Source: an uncultured bacterium (GTDB taxonomy: Bacteria > Bacillota > Clostridia > Lachnospirales > Lachnospiraceae). From it: a stretch of 6,000 bases of DNA. Below the pieces are notes generated by a model. It was not told the origin of the DNA, did not search any database, and worked only from the letters and a program-made list of their open reading frames with translations. Location: NCBI GenBank assembly GCA_945871045.1, contig CAMBUC010000139.1, positions 1 to 6,000 on the forward strand, in the 5' to 3' direction. A program made the position numbers and the translations under genes. Shown here one piece after another: positions 1 through 6,000 of this stretch (position 1 is the first letter of the stretch; every line of letters begins with the position of its first letter).

Positions 1-8
1 TTTTGTGT

Positions 9-27
9 TAGAATGTTCGCATACAAT
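9..27 (+). promoter_or_regulatory. Possible -10 elements upstream of the carbamate kinase gene
   Basis: Two hexamers resemble a housekeeping sigma -10 box: TAGAAT at 9-14 and TACAAT at 22-27. The first would start transcription near position 21 and leave a short leader containing the ribosome binding site. The second would start it almost on top of that site, so it is less likely. The matching -35 region would lie at or before the window edge and cannot be judged. The gene could equally be transcribed from further upstream as part of an operon. Confidence 0.25.
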
Positions 28-47
28 GTCCTATGGAGGGAACCCAC

Positions 48-995
48 ATGAGAAACGATAGCAAAAAAAGAAGAATTGTGATCGCGCTCGGTCACGAAGC
101 GCTTGGAACTACATTGCCGGAGCAGAAAACAGCCACCAAACGTACCGCAAAAGCAGTGGCAGACCTGATCAGTGAAGATGCACAGGTCATCATCACCCAC
201 AGCAATGGACCGCAGGTAGGCATGATCCACACTGCCATGTCAGAATTTGCCAGACTCTATCCGGAATATACAGCCACACCCATGAGCGTGTGCTCTGCCA
301 TGAGCCAGGGTTACATCGGCTATGATCTGCAAAATGCGATCCGCACCGAACTGTTAAACAGAGGCATCTACAAGCCCGTCGCTACCATCTTGACGCAGGT
401 CACCGTAGATCCTTATGACGAAGCCTTCTATGAGCCCACCAAGATCATCGGACGTGTCATGGACAAAGCGGATGCAGACGCAGAAGAGAAGAAGGGCAAC
501 CATATCACAGCAGTAGAGGGCGGTTACCGCCGTATCGTGGCAGCGCCAAAGCCCATCAAGGTAGTAGAGATCGATTCCATCCGCGCATTGGCAGACGCCG
601 ATCAGGTAGTCATCGCCTGTGGCGGCGGCGGGATCCCGGTGCTGGATCAGGCGCATAACCTGCAGGGAGCCAGTGCAGTCATCGAAAAAGATCTGGCAGC
701 AGGCAGACTGGCAGAGATGGTAGAAGCAGACGAACTCATCATCTTAACTGGCGAAGATCACGTATATTTAGATTATGGCACGGAAAATCAGCGCCCCATC
801 GAATCCATGACTACCGCAGAAGCAGTGCGTTACATGGAAGAAGGCGCCTTCGAGGAGGGCACGATCCTTCCGAAAATACAGGCAGCTGTAGACTTCATCG
901 GAAATTCGGCGATCCGCAAAGCCACCATCACAAAACTGGGAAGTCGTCCGGAAGCCGGAAAAGCCAAATTGGAAGGCACGATCATCCATAAATAA
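48..995 (+). CDS. arcC: Carbamate kinase (YqeA/YahI-like branch)
   Basis: This 315-residue amino-acid-kinase-fold protein is a cytoplasmic carbamate kinase. The family interconverts carbamoyl phosphate plus ADP with carbamate plus ATP, and mostly makes ATP when arginine, agmatine, allantoin or purines are fermented. Seen in the sequence: NGPQVG at 53-58, SQGYIGYDLQNA near 90, TQVTVDP followed by PTK with Lys132, PKP near 170, GGGGIPV at 192-198, EKD with Lys214, LTGEDHVY, and LPK with Lys276. The lysines match those I recall as active-site residues in the Enterococcus faecalis enzyme. Length is normal for the family (about 310). The N-terminal motif is unusual: LGHEALG (His16, Glu17) replaces the usual LGGNAL. 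The start at 48 follows GGAGGG at 35-40 with ideal spacing; an in-frame ATG at 33 lies just before that site and is unlikely to be used. No arginine deiminase or carbamoyltransferase gene is visible here, so the pathway is unknown. The symbol is used in its general family sense. Confidence 0.93.
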   Translation: MRNDSKKRRIVIALGHEALGTTLPEQKTATKRTAKAVADLISEDAQVIITHSNGPQVGMIHTAMSEFARLYPEYTATPMSVCSAMSQGYIGYDLQNAIRTELLNRGIYKPVATILTQVTVDPYDEAFYEPTKIIGRVMDKADADAEEKKGNHITAVEGGYRRIVAAPKPIKVVEIDSIRALADADQVVIACGGGGIPVLDQAHNLQGASAVIEKDLAAGRLAEMVEADELIILTGEDHVYLDYGTENQRPIESMTTAEAVRYMEEGAFEEGTILPKIQAAVDFIGNSAIRKATITKLGSRPEAGKAKLEGTIIHK

Positions 996-1000
996 AGAAC

Positions 1001-1035
1001 AAAAAAGGTGTCGGAGACGAAAACGGCACCTTTTT
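1001..1035 (+). terminator. Intrinsic terminator after the carbamate kinase gene
   Basis: A stem GGTGTCG (1007-1013) pairs with CGGCACC (1024-1030), with one G-T wobble and a 10-base loop. It is flanked by a run of A (1001-1006) and a run of five T (1031-1035), which extend the stem and supply the U tract. It begins 5 bases after the carbamate kinase stop codon, so it should end that transcript. The A/T symmetry means it could also work on the opposite strand. Confidence 0.85.
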
Positions 1036-1052
1036 CCATGGAAAATACCCCG

Positions 1053-1081
1053 GAAACAGCAGAAAACGGTTCGTATATACT
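1053..1081 (+). promoter_or_regulatory. Candidate promoter for the wall hydrolase gene
   Basis: TATACT at 1076-1081 is a good -10 box. The best -35 at 17-base spacing is GAAACA at 1053-1058, which keeps only the ACA half of TTGACA. Transcription would start near 1088, after the preceding terminator and about 37 bases before the chosen start codon. The position is sensible but the -35 is weak, so this is tentative. Confidence 0.4.
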
Positions 1082-1114
1082 AACTGGAAGAAGTTTTACA
1101 AAAATGCAAAAGAA

Positions 1115-1120
1115 AGGAAG
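1115..1120 (+). promoter_or_regulatory. Ribosome binding site that fixes the start of the wall hydrolase
   Basis: AGGAAG lies 4 bases before the ATG at 1125, and the codons from 1125 encode a textbook signal peptide. The longer in-frame start at 1008 falls within the stem of the preceding terminator, and the in-frame ATG at 1104 has no well-spaced site. Confidence 0.7.
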
Positions 1121-1124
1121 CAAC

Positions 1125-3635
1125 ATGAAACAACGTACTTTAAAACGCCTGCTGTCAGCAGTACTCATGACAGCTATGCTGTGCACGGCGCTGCCGGCGA
1201 ACCTCACCGCAGCAAAGGCAGCAGAAAAAGCGTTCCCGGCAGACAACACCCTGCAGGAACTGGGCATCATCGACGCGGCAGGAGAAGAAGACACCACAAA
1301 GGATCTGCCGGATCAAAACAAGCACGCCTCAGCCAGACCCTACACCGCATCCAATGGAGATATGGTCATCGCCATAGATCCCGGACACGGAGGTTCAGAC
1401 AGCGGCGCATCCTATGGCGGTATCCAGGAAAAAGATATCAACCTCACCATTGCCAAGTACATACAGACGTATTTAAGTAACTACGAAGATGTGCAGGTTT
1501 ACCTGACACGCAGCACAGACAAAAATCTGGAACTCAGTGAACGGGTGAATAACGCTGTGGCAAAAGGCGCAGACGTATTCATCAGTATACATAACAACGC
1601 ATCCACAAACGCGAACACCAGCGGAAGCATGGTCTTTTATCCCAACAGCAGTTACCGCCCGGATCTTGGCACGGAGGGCAGTGAACTGTCCCAAAGCATA
1701 CTGAACCAGCTGACGGGACTGGGTCTGCCGGACCTTGGCATCCGCATCCGTAACTCTGAGAGCGGAAACAAATATGATGACGGAAGCATCGCAGACTACT
1801 ACGGCGTGATCCGAAACGCAAAACTGTCCGGCATCACCGGCATCATCGTGGAACACGCCTTCTTATCCAATGAATCCGATCGAAACAACTATCTGAGCAC
1901 CGATGCCCGCCTCAAACAGTTGGCGCTGGCAGACGTCAAAGGTATCGCGGACTACTATGGATTGGTCTATAACGGACTCACCGAGCCCGCCGTCACCTTC
2001 TCCTCACCGGATTACAAAAGCCTTCAGATCGAGTGGGAAGAGCAGGAACAGGCAAAAGGATATCTCGTCTATCGTTCCGAGAAAAAGGCAGGCACTTACA
2101 CACGTTTGGCAAAAGTCACCGGAAGTGAAAATACTGTCTATATCGATCAGAACATCGAACAGGGCAAAATGTACTATTATAAGGTGCGCGCCTACAGCAG
2201 TACAGCGGGAACCACCTTCTTCAGTGACTACTCCCGGATCGTAGGGGGATATACCATCGGCGGCACCGAACTGGCAGGCATCAAGCAGATGGCGGGCGGT
2301 TACCTGAAAATAAACTGGCAGCCTTATGAAGAAGCAGACGGTTATGCTATCTACCGAAGCGAAGAAGGCGGCGCCTATAAGCGGATCGCCACCGTAGACA
2401 AAACAAAGACCGCATATAATGACAAGAGTGTCGAACCCGGAACGAATTATCAGTATAAGGTCCGTACCATCAACATCATTTACGGCAACGAAGGTTTCGG
2501 AAAAAGTTCAAGTGGAGTTCCCGTAACCTTCATCGAAACACCGGAGATGAAGCGGCTGGATATCCGGGATGACGGAACCATCAAAGTCGTATGGCAGAAA
2601 GCACTGGGCGCTTCCAAATATGTGGTGCAGCGCAGTACCACAGAAGACGGAGACTACACCACCGTAGCCACCATCACAAACGACGCACAGAACTATTATG
2701 TAGACCGCAGCGCAGAGCGTGGATTAACCTATTATTATAGAGTAAACGCCTATAACCAGAACGGAAAAGTCACAGGATCCACCGGATACGTGGAGAGCAT
2801 CGGCGCACAGAACTTCCAGACACCGGAACTGACCTCTGCCCGGATCACAAAGAGTAAGCCCGGCATGTACCTTGCATGGACACAGGTACCGGGAGCGAGC
2901 GGCTACCGCCTGTACCGCAGCACAAAAGAAAACAGCGGCTACACAAAGATCGTCACGTTAAAGGGAGAGGACATCTTAGAATACATAGACACCACCGAAA
3001 CCACGGCAGGCACGACCTATTATTATAAGGTAAAAGCATACGTATATAATTCAGCCGGAACTTCATGGTCAGAAGCCTCCGAAGCAAGAAGTGTCATCGC
3101 CGGTTACGGGATCATGGGAAAGAGCAATACCACACCGGAAAAAATGGCAGCATTTTTTGAAAAAAGAGGCGGCGTATATCCCGAAGACATTTACTGGGAG
3201 TACGATGCCCCTACGCTGGAAGACTTTTGCCAGATCGTCTTTGAGGAAGCACAGGCGGAAGGCGTAAAAACCGAAGTCGTCTTTGGACAGGTATGCAAAG
3301 AAACCGGATTCCTTCGCTTTGGCGGAGACGTCGAACCGGAGCAGTGTAACTTTGCCGGTATCGGAGCCACCGGCGGCGGAGCCAAAGGCGCCAGCTTCCC
3401 TGATGTGCGCACCGGTATCCGTGCCCAGGTACAGCACTTAAAGGCATACGCCAGCGACGAACCCTTAAATCAAGAATGCGTAGACCCCCGCTTCCAGTAT
3501 GTCAAGCGTGGAACAGCCCTTTACGTTGAATGGCTGGGCATACAGGAGAACCCTCTTGGAGTCGGCTGGGCCACAGGCAAGAACTACGGTTATAGTTTAA
3601 GGGATGACTACATCAAACCGTTGCTGGGCATGTAG
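1125..3635 (+). CDS. Secreted bifunctional autolysin: amidase, four FnIII repeats, glucosaminidase
   Basis: An 836-residue exported peptidoglycan hydrolase. Residues 1-32 form a Sec signal peptide: basic start, hydrophobic core, likely cleavage after AKA at 30-32. An acidic linker runs to about 78. Residues 80-277 are an Amidase_3 (N-acetylmuramoyl-L-alanine amidase) domain, which cuts between MurNAc and the stem peptide. It has the expected zinc ligands His88 (DPGHGG), Glu102 (QEKDIN) and His156 (SIHNN), and the catalytic Glu243 (VEHAF). Four fibronectin type III repeats begin near 286, 381, 472 and 566; each carries a GYxxYRS-like strand and a YYYKVRAY-like strand. Residues about 668-836 resemble the glucosaminidase family that cleaves the glycan backbone, with probable catalytic Glu726 (CKETGF) and NFAGIGA at 742-748. 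No SLH, LysM, SH3 or sortase signal is visible, so the FnIII repeats are probably spacers or the wall-contact region. The gene is bounded by a terminator upstream and a hairpin downstream, so it is likely monocistronic. Roles in cell separation or wall turnover are inferred; the second activity is less certain than the first. Confidence 0.93.
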   Translation: MKQRTLKRLLSAVLMTAMLCTALPANLTAAKAAEKAFPADNTLQELGIIDAAGEEDTTKDLPDQNKHASARPYTASNGDMVIAIDPGHGGSDSGASYGGIQEKDINLTIAKYIQTYLSNYEDVQVYLTRSTDKNLELSERVNNAVAKGADVFISIHNNASTNANTSGSMVFYPNSSYRPDLGTEGSELSQSILNQLTGLGLPDLGIRIRNSESGNKYDDGSIADYYGVIRNAKLSGITGIIVEHAFLSNESDRNNYLSTDARLKQLALADVKGIADYYGLVYNGLTEPAVTFSSPDYKSLQIEWEEQEQAKGYLVYRSEKKAGTYTRLAKVTGSENTVYIDQNIEQGKMYYYKVRAYSSTAGTTFFSDYSRIVGGYTIGGTELAGIKQMAGGYLKINWQPYEEADGYAIYRSEEGGAYKRIATVDKTKTAYNDKSVEPGTNYQYKVRTINIIYGNEGFGKSSSGVPVTFIETPEMKRLDIRDDGTIKVVWQKALGASKYVVQRSTTEDGDYTTVATITNDAQNYYVDRSAERGLTYYYRVNAYNQNGKVTGSTGYVESIGAQNFQTPELTSARITKSKPGMYLAWTQVPGASGYRLYRSTKENSGYTKIVTLKGEDILEYIDTTETTAGTTYYYKVKAYVYNSAGTSWSEASEARSVIAGYGIMGKSNTTPEKMAAFFEKRGGVYPEDIYWEYDAPTLEDFCQIVFEEAQAEGVKTEVVFGQVCKETGFLRFGGDVEPEQCNFAGIGATGGGAKGASFPDVRTGIRAQVQHLKAYASDEPLNQECVDPRFQYVKRGTALYVEWLGIQENPLGVGWATGKNYGYSLRDDYIKPLLGM

Positions 3636-3655
3636 ATCATCAGATCGCGAAATCA

Positions 3656-3703
3656 TAAAATAAAAAATAAAATAAAAAATAATATAAAAAATAATATAAA
3701 AAC
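3656..3703. repeat. Four tandem 12-bp A/T repeats
   Basis: Four head-to-tail 12-base units fill exactly 48 bases: TAAAATAAAAAA (3656-3667), the same again (3668-3679), TAATATAAAAAA (3680-3691) and TAATATAAAAAC (3692-3703). The pairwise pattern (two of one type, two of another) suggests stepwise duplication. The block starts 20 bases after the wall hydrolase stop codon and ends 6 bases before a perfect hairpin. It is almost pure A on the + strand, and so T-rich on the - strand. Its function is unknown; intrinsic DNA curvature or support of termination are possible. Confidence 0.85.
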
Positions 3704-3709
3704 TTATTT

Positions 3710-3737
3710 GAACCCCACTTTTTCGAAAGTGGGGTTC
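3710..3737. terminator. Perfect 12-bp hairpin with TTCG loop, probable terminator
   Basis: GAACCCCACTTT (3710-3721) is fully complementary to AAAGTGGGGTTC (3726-3737) around a TTCG tetraloop, a very stable RNA hairpin. It sits 74 bases after the wall hydrolase stop and is the natural end of that transcript. The + strand lacks a clean U run afterwards (GTAATTATATAG follows). On the - strand, by contrast, the hairpin is followed by a long T-rich stretch, so it looks stronger in the reverse direction. It may also act mainly as an mRNA 3' end protector. Confidence 0.75.
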
Positions 3738-3831
3738 GTAATTATATAGTGTCAGATGAAAAAGCAGTATCTTTTGTGGGAAGTGGCGACAGAATTGTTT
3801 CAAAAAGATACACAAATCAGCAGAAATGCTA

Positions 3832-3860
3832 TGGACAATTCGCCGAGGATATTGTATACT
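3832..3860 (+). promoter_or_regulatory. Strong housekeeping promoter for the surface protein gene
   Basis: TGGACA at 3832-3837 and TATACT at 3855-3860 each match the sigma-A consensus in five of six bases, at the ideal 17-base spacing. Transcription would start near 3867, leaving a leader of about 50 bases. A perfect TTGACA also occurs at 3864-3869, but no good -10 box lies at the right distance downstream (the best is TAAGTA at 3886-3891), so a second tandem promoter is doubtful. Confidence 0.7.
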
Positions 3861-3902
3861 AAGTTGACAAAATAAACATCATACATAAGTATGACAAAAA
3901 TT

Positions 3903-3909
3903 AAGGAGG
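3903..3909 (+). promoter_or_regulatory. Strong ribosome binding site of the surface protein gene
   Basis: AAGGAGG is a full match to the Shine-Dalgarno core and lies 9 bases before the ATG at 3919. It fixes the start of a long open frame that begins with a clear signal peptide. Confidence 0.9.
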
Positions 3910-3918
3910 AAAAAGGAC

Positions 3919-6000
3919 ATGAAAAAGAGTTTCATGACGAGAGTCCTTGCGACTGGATTATCTTTCGCAATGGCATTCTCAATGGCAGCAGCTACTAATG
4001 TATCTGTAGCTTCTGCAGCAGCAAAACCCGCCATGGCTTCTAAGCAGTTCGCTGTTAGAGTTGGCGGAGCAGCAAAGTCCTACAAGGCTTCCGCAGCTAC
4101 CCAGAAATCTTTCAAGATCTCTAAGGCTACTGTTGGAAATACCGCGAAGGCTACCGTTAAGGTAAATTCTACCAAGAAATCTATCAAGGTTACCCCTGGT
4201 ACAGTTACTGGTAGTACTGTAGTAACTATCAAATTCTTAAACACCAAGACCAAGAAGTACACAACAAAGAAGTATCGTTGTGTAGTGAAGGCTGAGGAGA
4301 AGCAGGTAGATGCAATTGTATCTGCTGTTCAGACCGGTGTTAAGACTGTCACAGTAACAACCAATTTCGATGCAACAAATAGCACAATTTCTTTAACTAA
4401 GGGAACTTCTGCTGTTGAAGAGAAACATACGATTTCCGCTGATGGAAAAACCATCACCTTTAATACAACAGCCAGCATCGTTGCTGCAAAATACACTGTA
4501 AAAGTGGGTGATTTAAGCAAGGAATTTGATGGTGAAGTATCAAAGGCATCTAAGATCGTTTTCTTATCAGACAAGGCTGCTTTAAGAAAACTTACTCCTA
4601 ACGCTACCATTTATCAGGGTGCAAGCGTTGGATATCGTGTAGAAAATCAGTTTGAAGATGACATTACAAAGGGAGTTTCTCTGAACGCAACTGCTAGTTG
4701 TGACGTATCATTATCACCTTCAAAGAACATGATCTACTTCTCAACACAATCTACGAACGGATTTATGTTAGGAAGAGATTTGATCACAGTTTCATTATTA
4801 GACCCTACAACAGGTTTAAATGAGACAGCAACCTTGACCGTATCAGCTGAGGCATATGCTTCTGATATTAAGTTCGAGGGTGTTTACAATGTAGATGGCA
4901 AGGAATTGACCGAAGACACTACATTTGAAAATGACAGTTTCTATGCGCTGTTTACTGCAAAAGATCAGTACGGCAATAAATTCAACAATTACAAAGATGT
5001 TCATGATGGAACCAACTTATTCCTTACTGTAATTGGTGGATTAACCGGACTTGACAAGGCTCGTAACTCAGATTTTATTACGATCCAGAAAGATGGCGTT
5101 GACTATCTTGCATATGCTCTGGGATGGTCAGGAAGTATTACACCTTCTGCTGGTACGGCTAACCTTCAGGTTCTGTCTTCCGGCGGCGGTTCATGCAATG
5201 GCGAAATCGTAGTTGGTCAGGGTGGAAGAGTTGATACGATCACTGTTACCCAGAATGAAGTCATTGTTGCTGGTGAAGAAAACGAAATTTCCTTCACAGC
5301 CCTTGATGCATCAGGAAAAGAAGTTACCGCTTACAAGCAGTTGAAAGACATTGAGATTACAGGTGGCGCTGCTGGCTACAGTTTACGATTCATGCGTAAA
5401 GAAGATGGTTCTGCAAAACTTGTATTAGATGCAACAAGCGCAACCGTTACAAGAAATAATCCGGCAATGATTTCCTACGCATTTAAAACAGTAAACAATA
5501 AGTTCTCAAATGTATTACTGAAAGTTTCTGAAAATGCAAGACCCGTTGCTATCGATGGTTTACGTGGTGTAGACACTACCATTTCTAACAAACTTGCAAA
5601 AGTAACTGTAAAAGTAAAGAATCTGGTGATCGAGGATCAGTACGGACGTGTCGTTCCTGAAGGAAAGGTTGCTGCAATGATGAATGCATCCGGATCAGGA
5701 ATCTATAATCTGGCTAAGATTAATTTGAAATTAAATGATGTCAGCGTTATTAAAGTAACCACGTCAGCAGCCGTTTCTACATCCGGTATTGTTACCAACG
5801 GTGGATTAAATGTATCTACAGGTGCGATTAATACCGTAACAAAAGATACTGTATTATTCGAGATTAACCCTGCTAGCACTACTGCAACCGGAACAAAGGC
5901 ATTAACCTTACAGATTTACAATAATGCTACAAGAACAGAAGATAGATTGGCAGATGCAACTGTGGACGTAAACTTTATTGTAAGAGATACAACTGCCGTA
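3919..6000 (+). CDS. Large secreted S-layer-like surface protein with Ig-like repeats (3' end outside window)
   Basis: The frame is open for 694 codons to the window edge with no stop, so the protein is C-terminally incomplete here. Residues 1-33 or 1-35 form a Sec signal peptide (MKKSF start, hydrophobic core, cleavage near SVASA|AA). Residues 36-125 are a lysine-rich beta-type domain with 19 Lys and 2 Arg and no Asp or Glu. From about 130 onward the sequence is Thr/Ser/Val-rich with alternating strands typical of bacterial Ig-like folds; residues about 130-210 look like an SbsC-like or Big-type unit. Four later units are marked by related motifs at NQFEDD (243), DQYGNK (349), DASGKE (463) and DQYGRV (573), spaced 106, 114 and 110 residues. 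The style matches abundant surface proteins I recall from Lachnospiraceae, often annotated as hypothetical or S-layer proteins. No SLH domain or sortase signal is seen, but either could lie beyond the edge. It has a strong promoter and ribosome binding site, and is rich in GCT, GTT, ACT and AAG codons, unlike its neighbours, which fits heavy expression. An adhesin or substrate-binding protein is the main alternative. Confidence 0.88.
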   Translation, partial: MKKSFMTRVLATGLSFAMAFSMAAATNVSVASAAAKPAMASKQFAVRVGGAAKSYKASAATQKSFKISKATVGNTAKATVKVNSTKKSIKVTPGTVTGSTVVTIKFLNTKTKKYTTKKYRCVVKAEEKQVDAIVSAVQTGVKTVTVTTNFDATNSTISLTKGTSAVEEKHTISADGKTITFNTTASIVAAKYTVKVGDLSKEFDGEVSKASKIVFLSDKAALRKLTPNATIYQGASVGYRVENQFEDDITKGVSLNATASCDVSLSPSKNMIYFSTQSTNGFMLGRDLITVSLLDPTTGLNETATLTVSAEAYASDIKFEGVYNVDGKELTEDTTFENDSFYALFTAKDQYGNKFNNYKDVHDGTNLFLTVIGGLTGLDKARNSDFITIQKDGVDYLAYALGWSGSITPSAGTANLQVLSSGGGSCNGEIVVGQGGRVDTITVTQNEVIVAGEENEISFTALDASGKEVTAYKQLKDIEITGGAAGYSLRFMRKEDGSAKLVLDATSATVTRNNPAMISYAFKTVNNKFSNVLLKVSENARPVAIDGLRGVDTTISNKLAKVTVKVKNLVIEDQYGRVVPEGKVAAMMNASGSGIYNLAKINLKLNDVSVIKVTTSAAVSTSGIVTNGGLNVSTGAINTVTKDTVLFEINPASTTATGTKALTLQIYNNATRTEDRLADATVDVNFIVRDTTAV

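Noticed and set aside
354..656. A 100-codon open frame on the - strand inside the carbamate kinase gene
   Set aside because: It lies wholly opposite a well-conserved enzyme gene, has no ribosome binding site of note, and its cysteine-rich translation resembles no protein I know. It is a shadow frame.
830..1297. A 155-codon - strand open frame spanning the end of the carbamate kinase gene and the start of the hydrolase gene
   Set aside because: It crosses a terminator and two well-supported + strand genes, and its translation is explained by antisense of their codons.
1473..1856. Two overlapping - strand open frames opposite the amidase domain
   Set aside because: Both sit opposite the most conserved part of the hydrolase, including its zinc ligands. 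Cys- and Val-rich translations of this kind are typical of antisense frames.
3656..3703. CRISPR array or origin iterons
   Set aside because: The 12-bp units are contiguous with no spacers and are nearly pure A/T. No replication, DnaA-box cluster or cas gene is nearby.
3597..3815. A - strand open frame of 72 codons across the intergenic region
   Set aside because: Its Phe/Ile/Tyr-rich stretch is simply the reverse complement of the A/T tandem repeats, and it runs through the perfect hairpin. No supporting start signal.
3738..3831. Riboswitch or other structured leader before the surface protein gene
   Set aside because: This stretch lies upstream of the predicted transcription start, and I could not find a recognisable conserved core or a terminator/antiterminator pair in it.
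4080..4610. Two - strand open frames opposite the surface protein gene
   Set aside because: The + strand frame continues uninterrupted with a signal peptide, strong ribosome binding site and repeat structure, so the antisense frames are by-products.

Overview
The window looks like chromosomal DNA of a low-to-moderate GC Gram-positive anaerobe of the class Clostridia, most likely a gut-type Lachnospiraceae. Three things point there: strong AGGAGG-type ribosome binding sites; a secreted amidase / fibronectin-III / glucosaminidase wall hydrolase; and a lysine-rich, Ig-like surface protein whose signal peptide and N-terminal domain resemble abundant S-layer-like proteins I associate with that family. 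This placement rests on recognition of protein style, not on a search.

Layout, all genes on the + strand. (1) 48-995: a complete carbamate kinase, closest in remembered sequence to the YqeA/YahI branch, closed by an intrinsic terminator at 1001-1035. (2) 1125-3635: a complete secreted two-enzyme peptidoglycan hydrolase made of a signal peptide, a zinc amidase (Amidase_3), four fibronectin type III repeats and a C-terminal glucosaminidase. A longer open frame reaches back to 1008, but that start lies inside the terminator, so 1125 is the credible start. (3) 3636-3918: an AT-rich intergenic region with a four-copy 12-bp tandem repeat, a perfect 12-bp hairpin with a TTCG loop, and a near-consensus housekeeping promoter. 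(4) 3919 to the window end: an open frame with no stop in the window, encoding at least 694 residues of a large secreted S-layer-like protein. It has a very basic N-terminal domain followed by repeated units of about 110 residues.

The carbamate kinase is metabolic and appears to be transcribed separately from what follows. The other two genes both belong to the cell envelope: one remodels peptidoglycan and the other probably coats the cell. Each has its own promoter candidate and there is a hairpin between them, so they are neighbours rather than a clear operon. The codon choice of the third gene differs visibly from the first two, which fits very high expression. I see no mobile element, CRISPR array, tRNA, rRNA or defence system. 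The points most worth a second look are the altered glycine-rich motif of the carbamate kinase, the structured intergenic region, and the charge segregation and periodicity of the surface protein.
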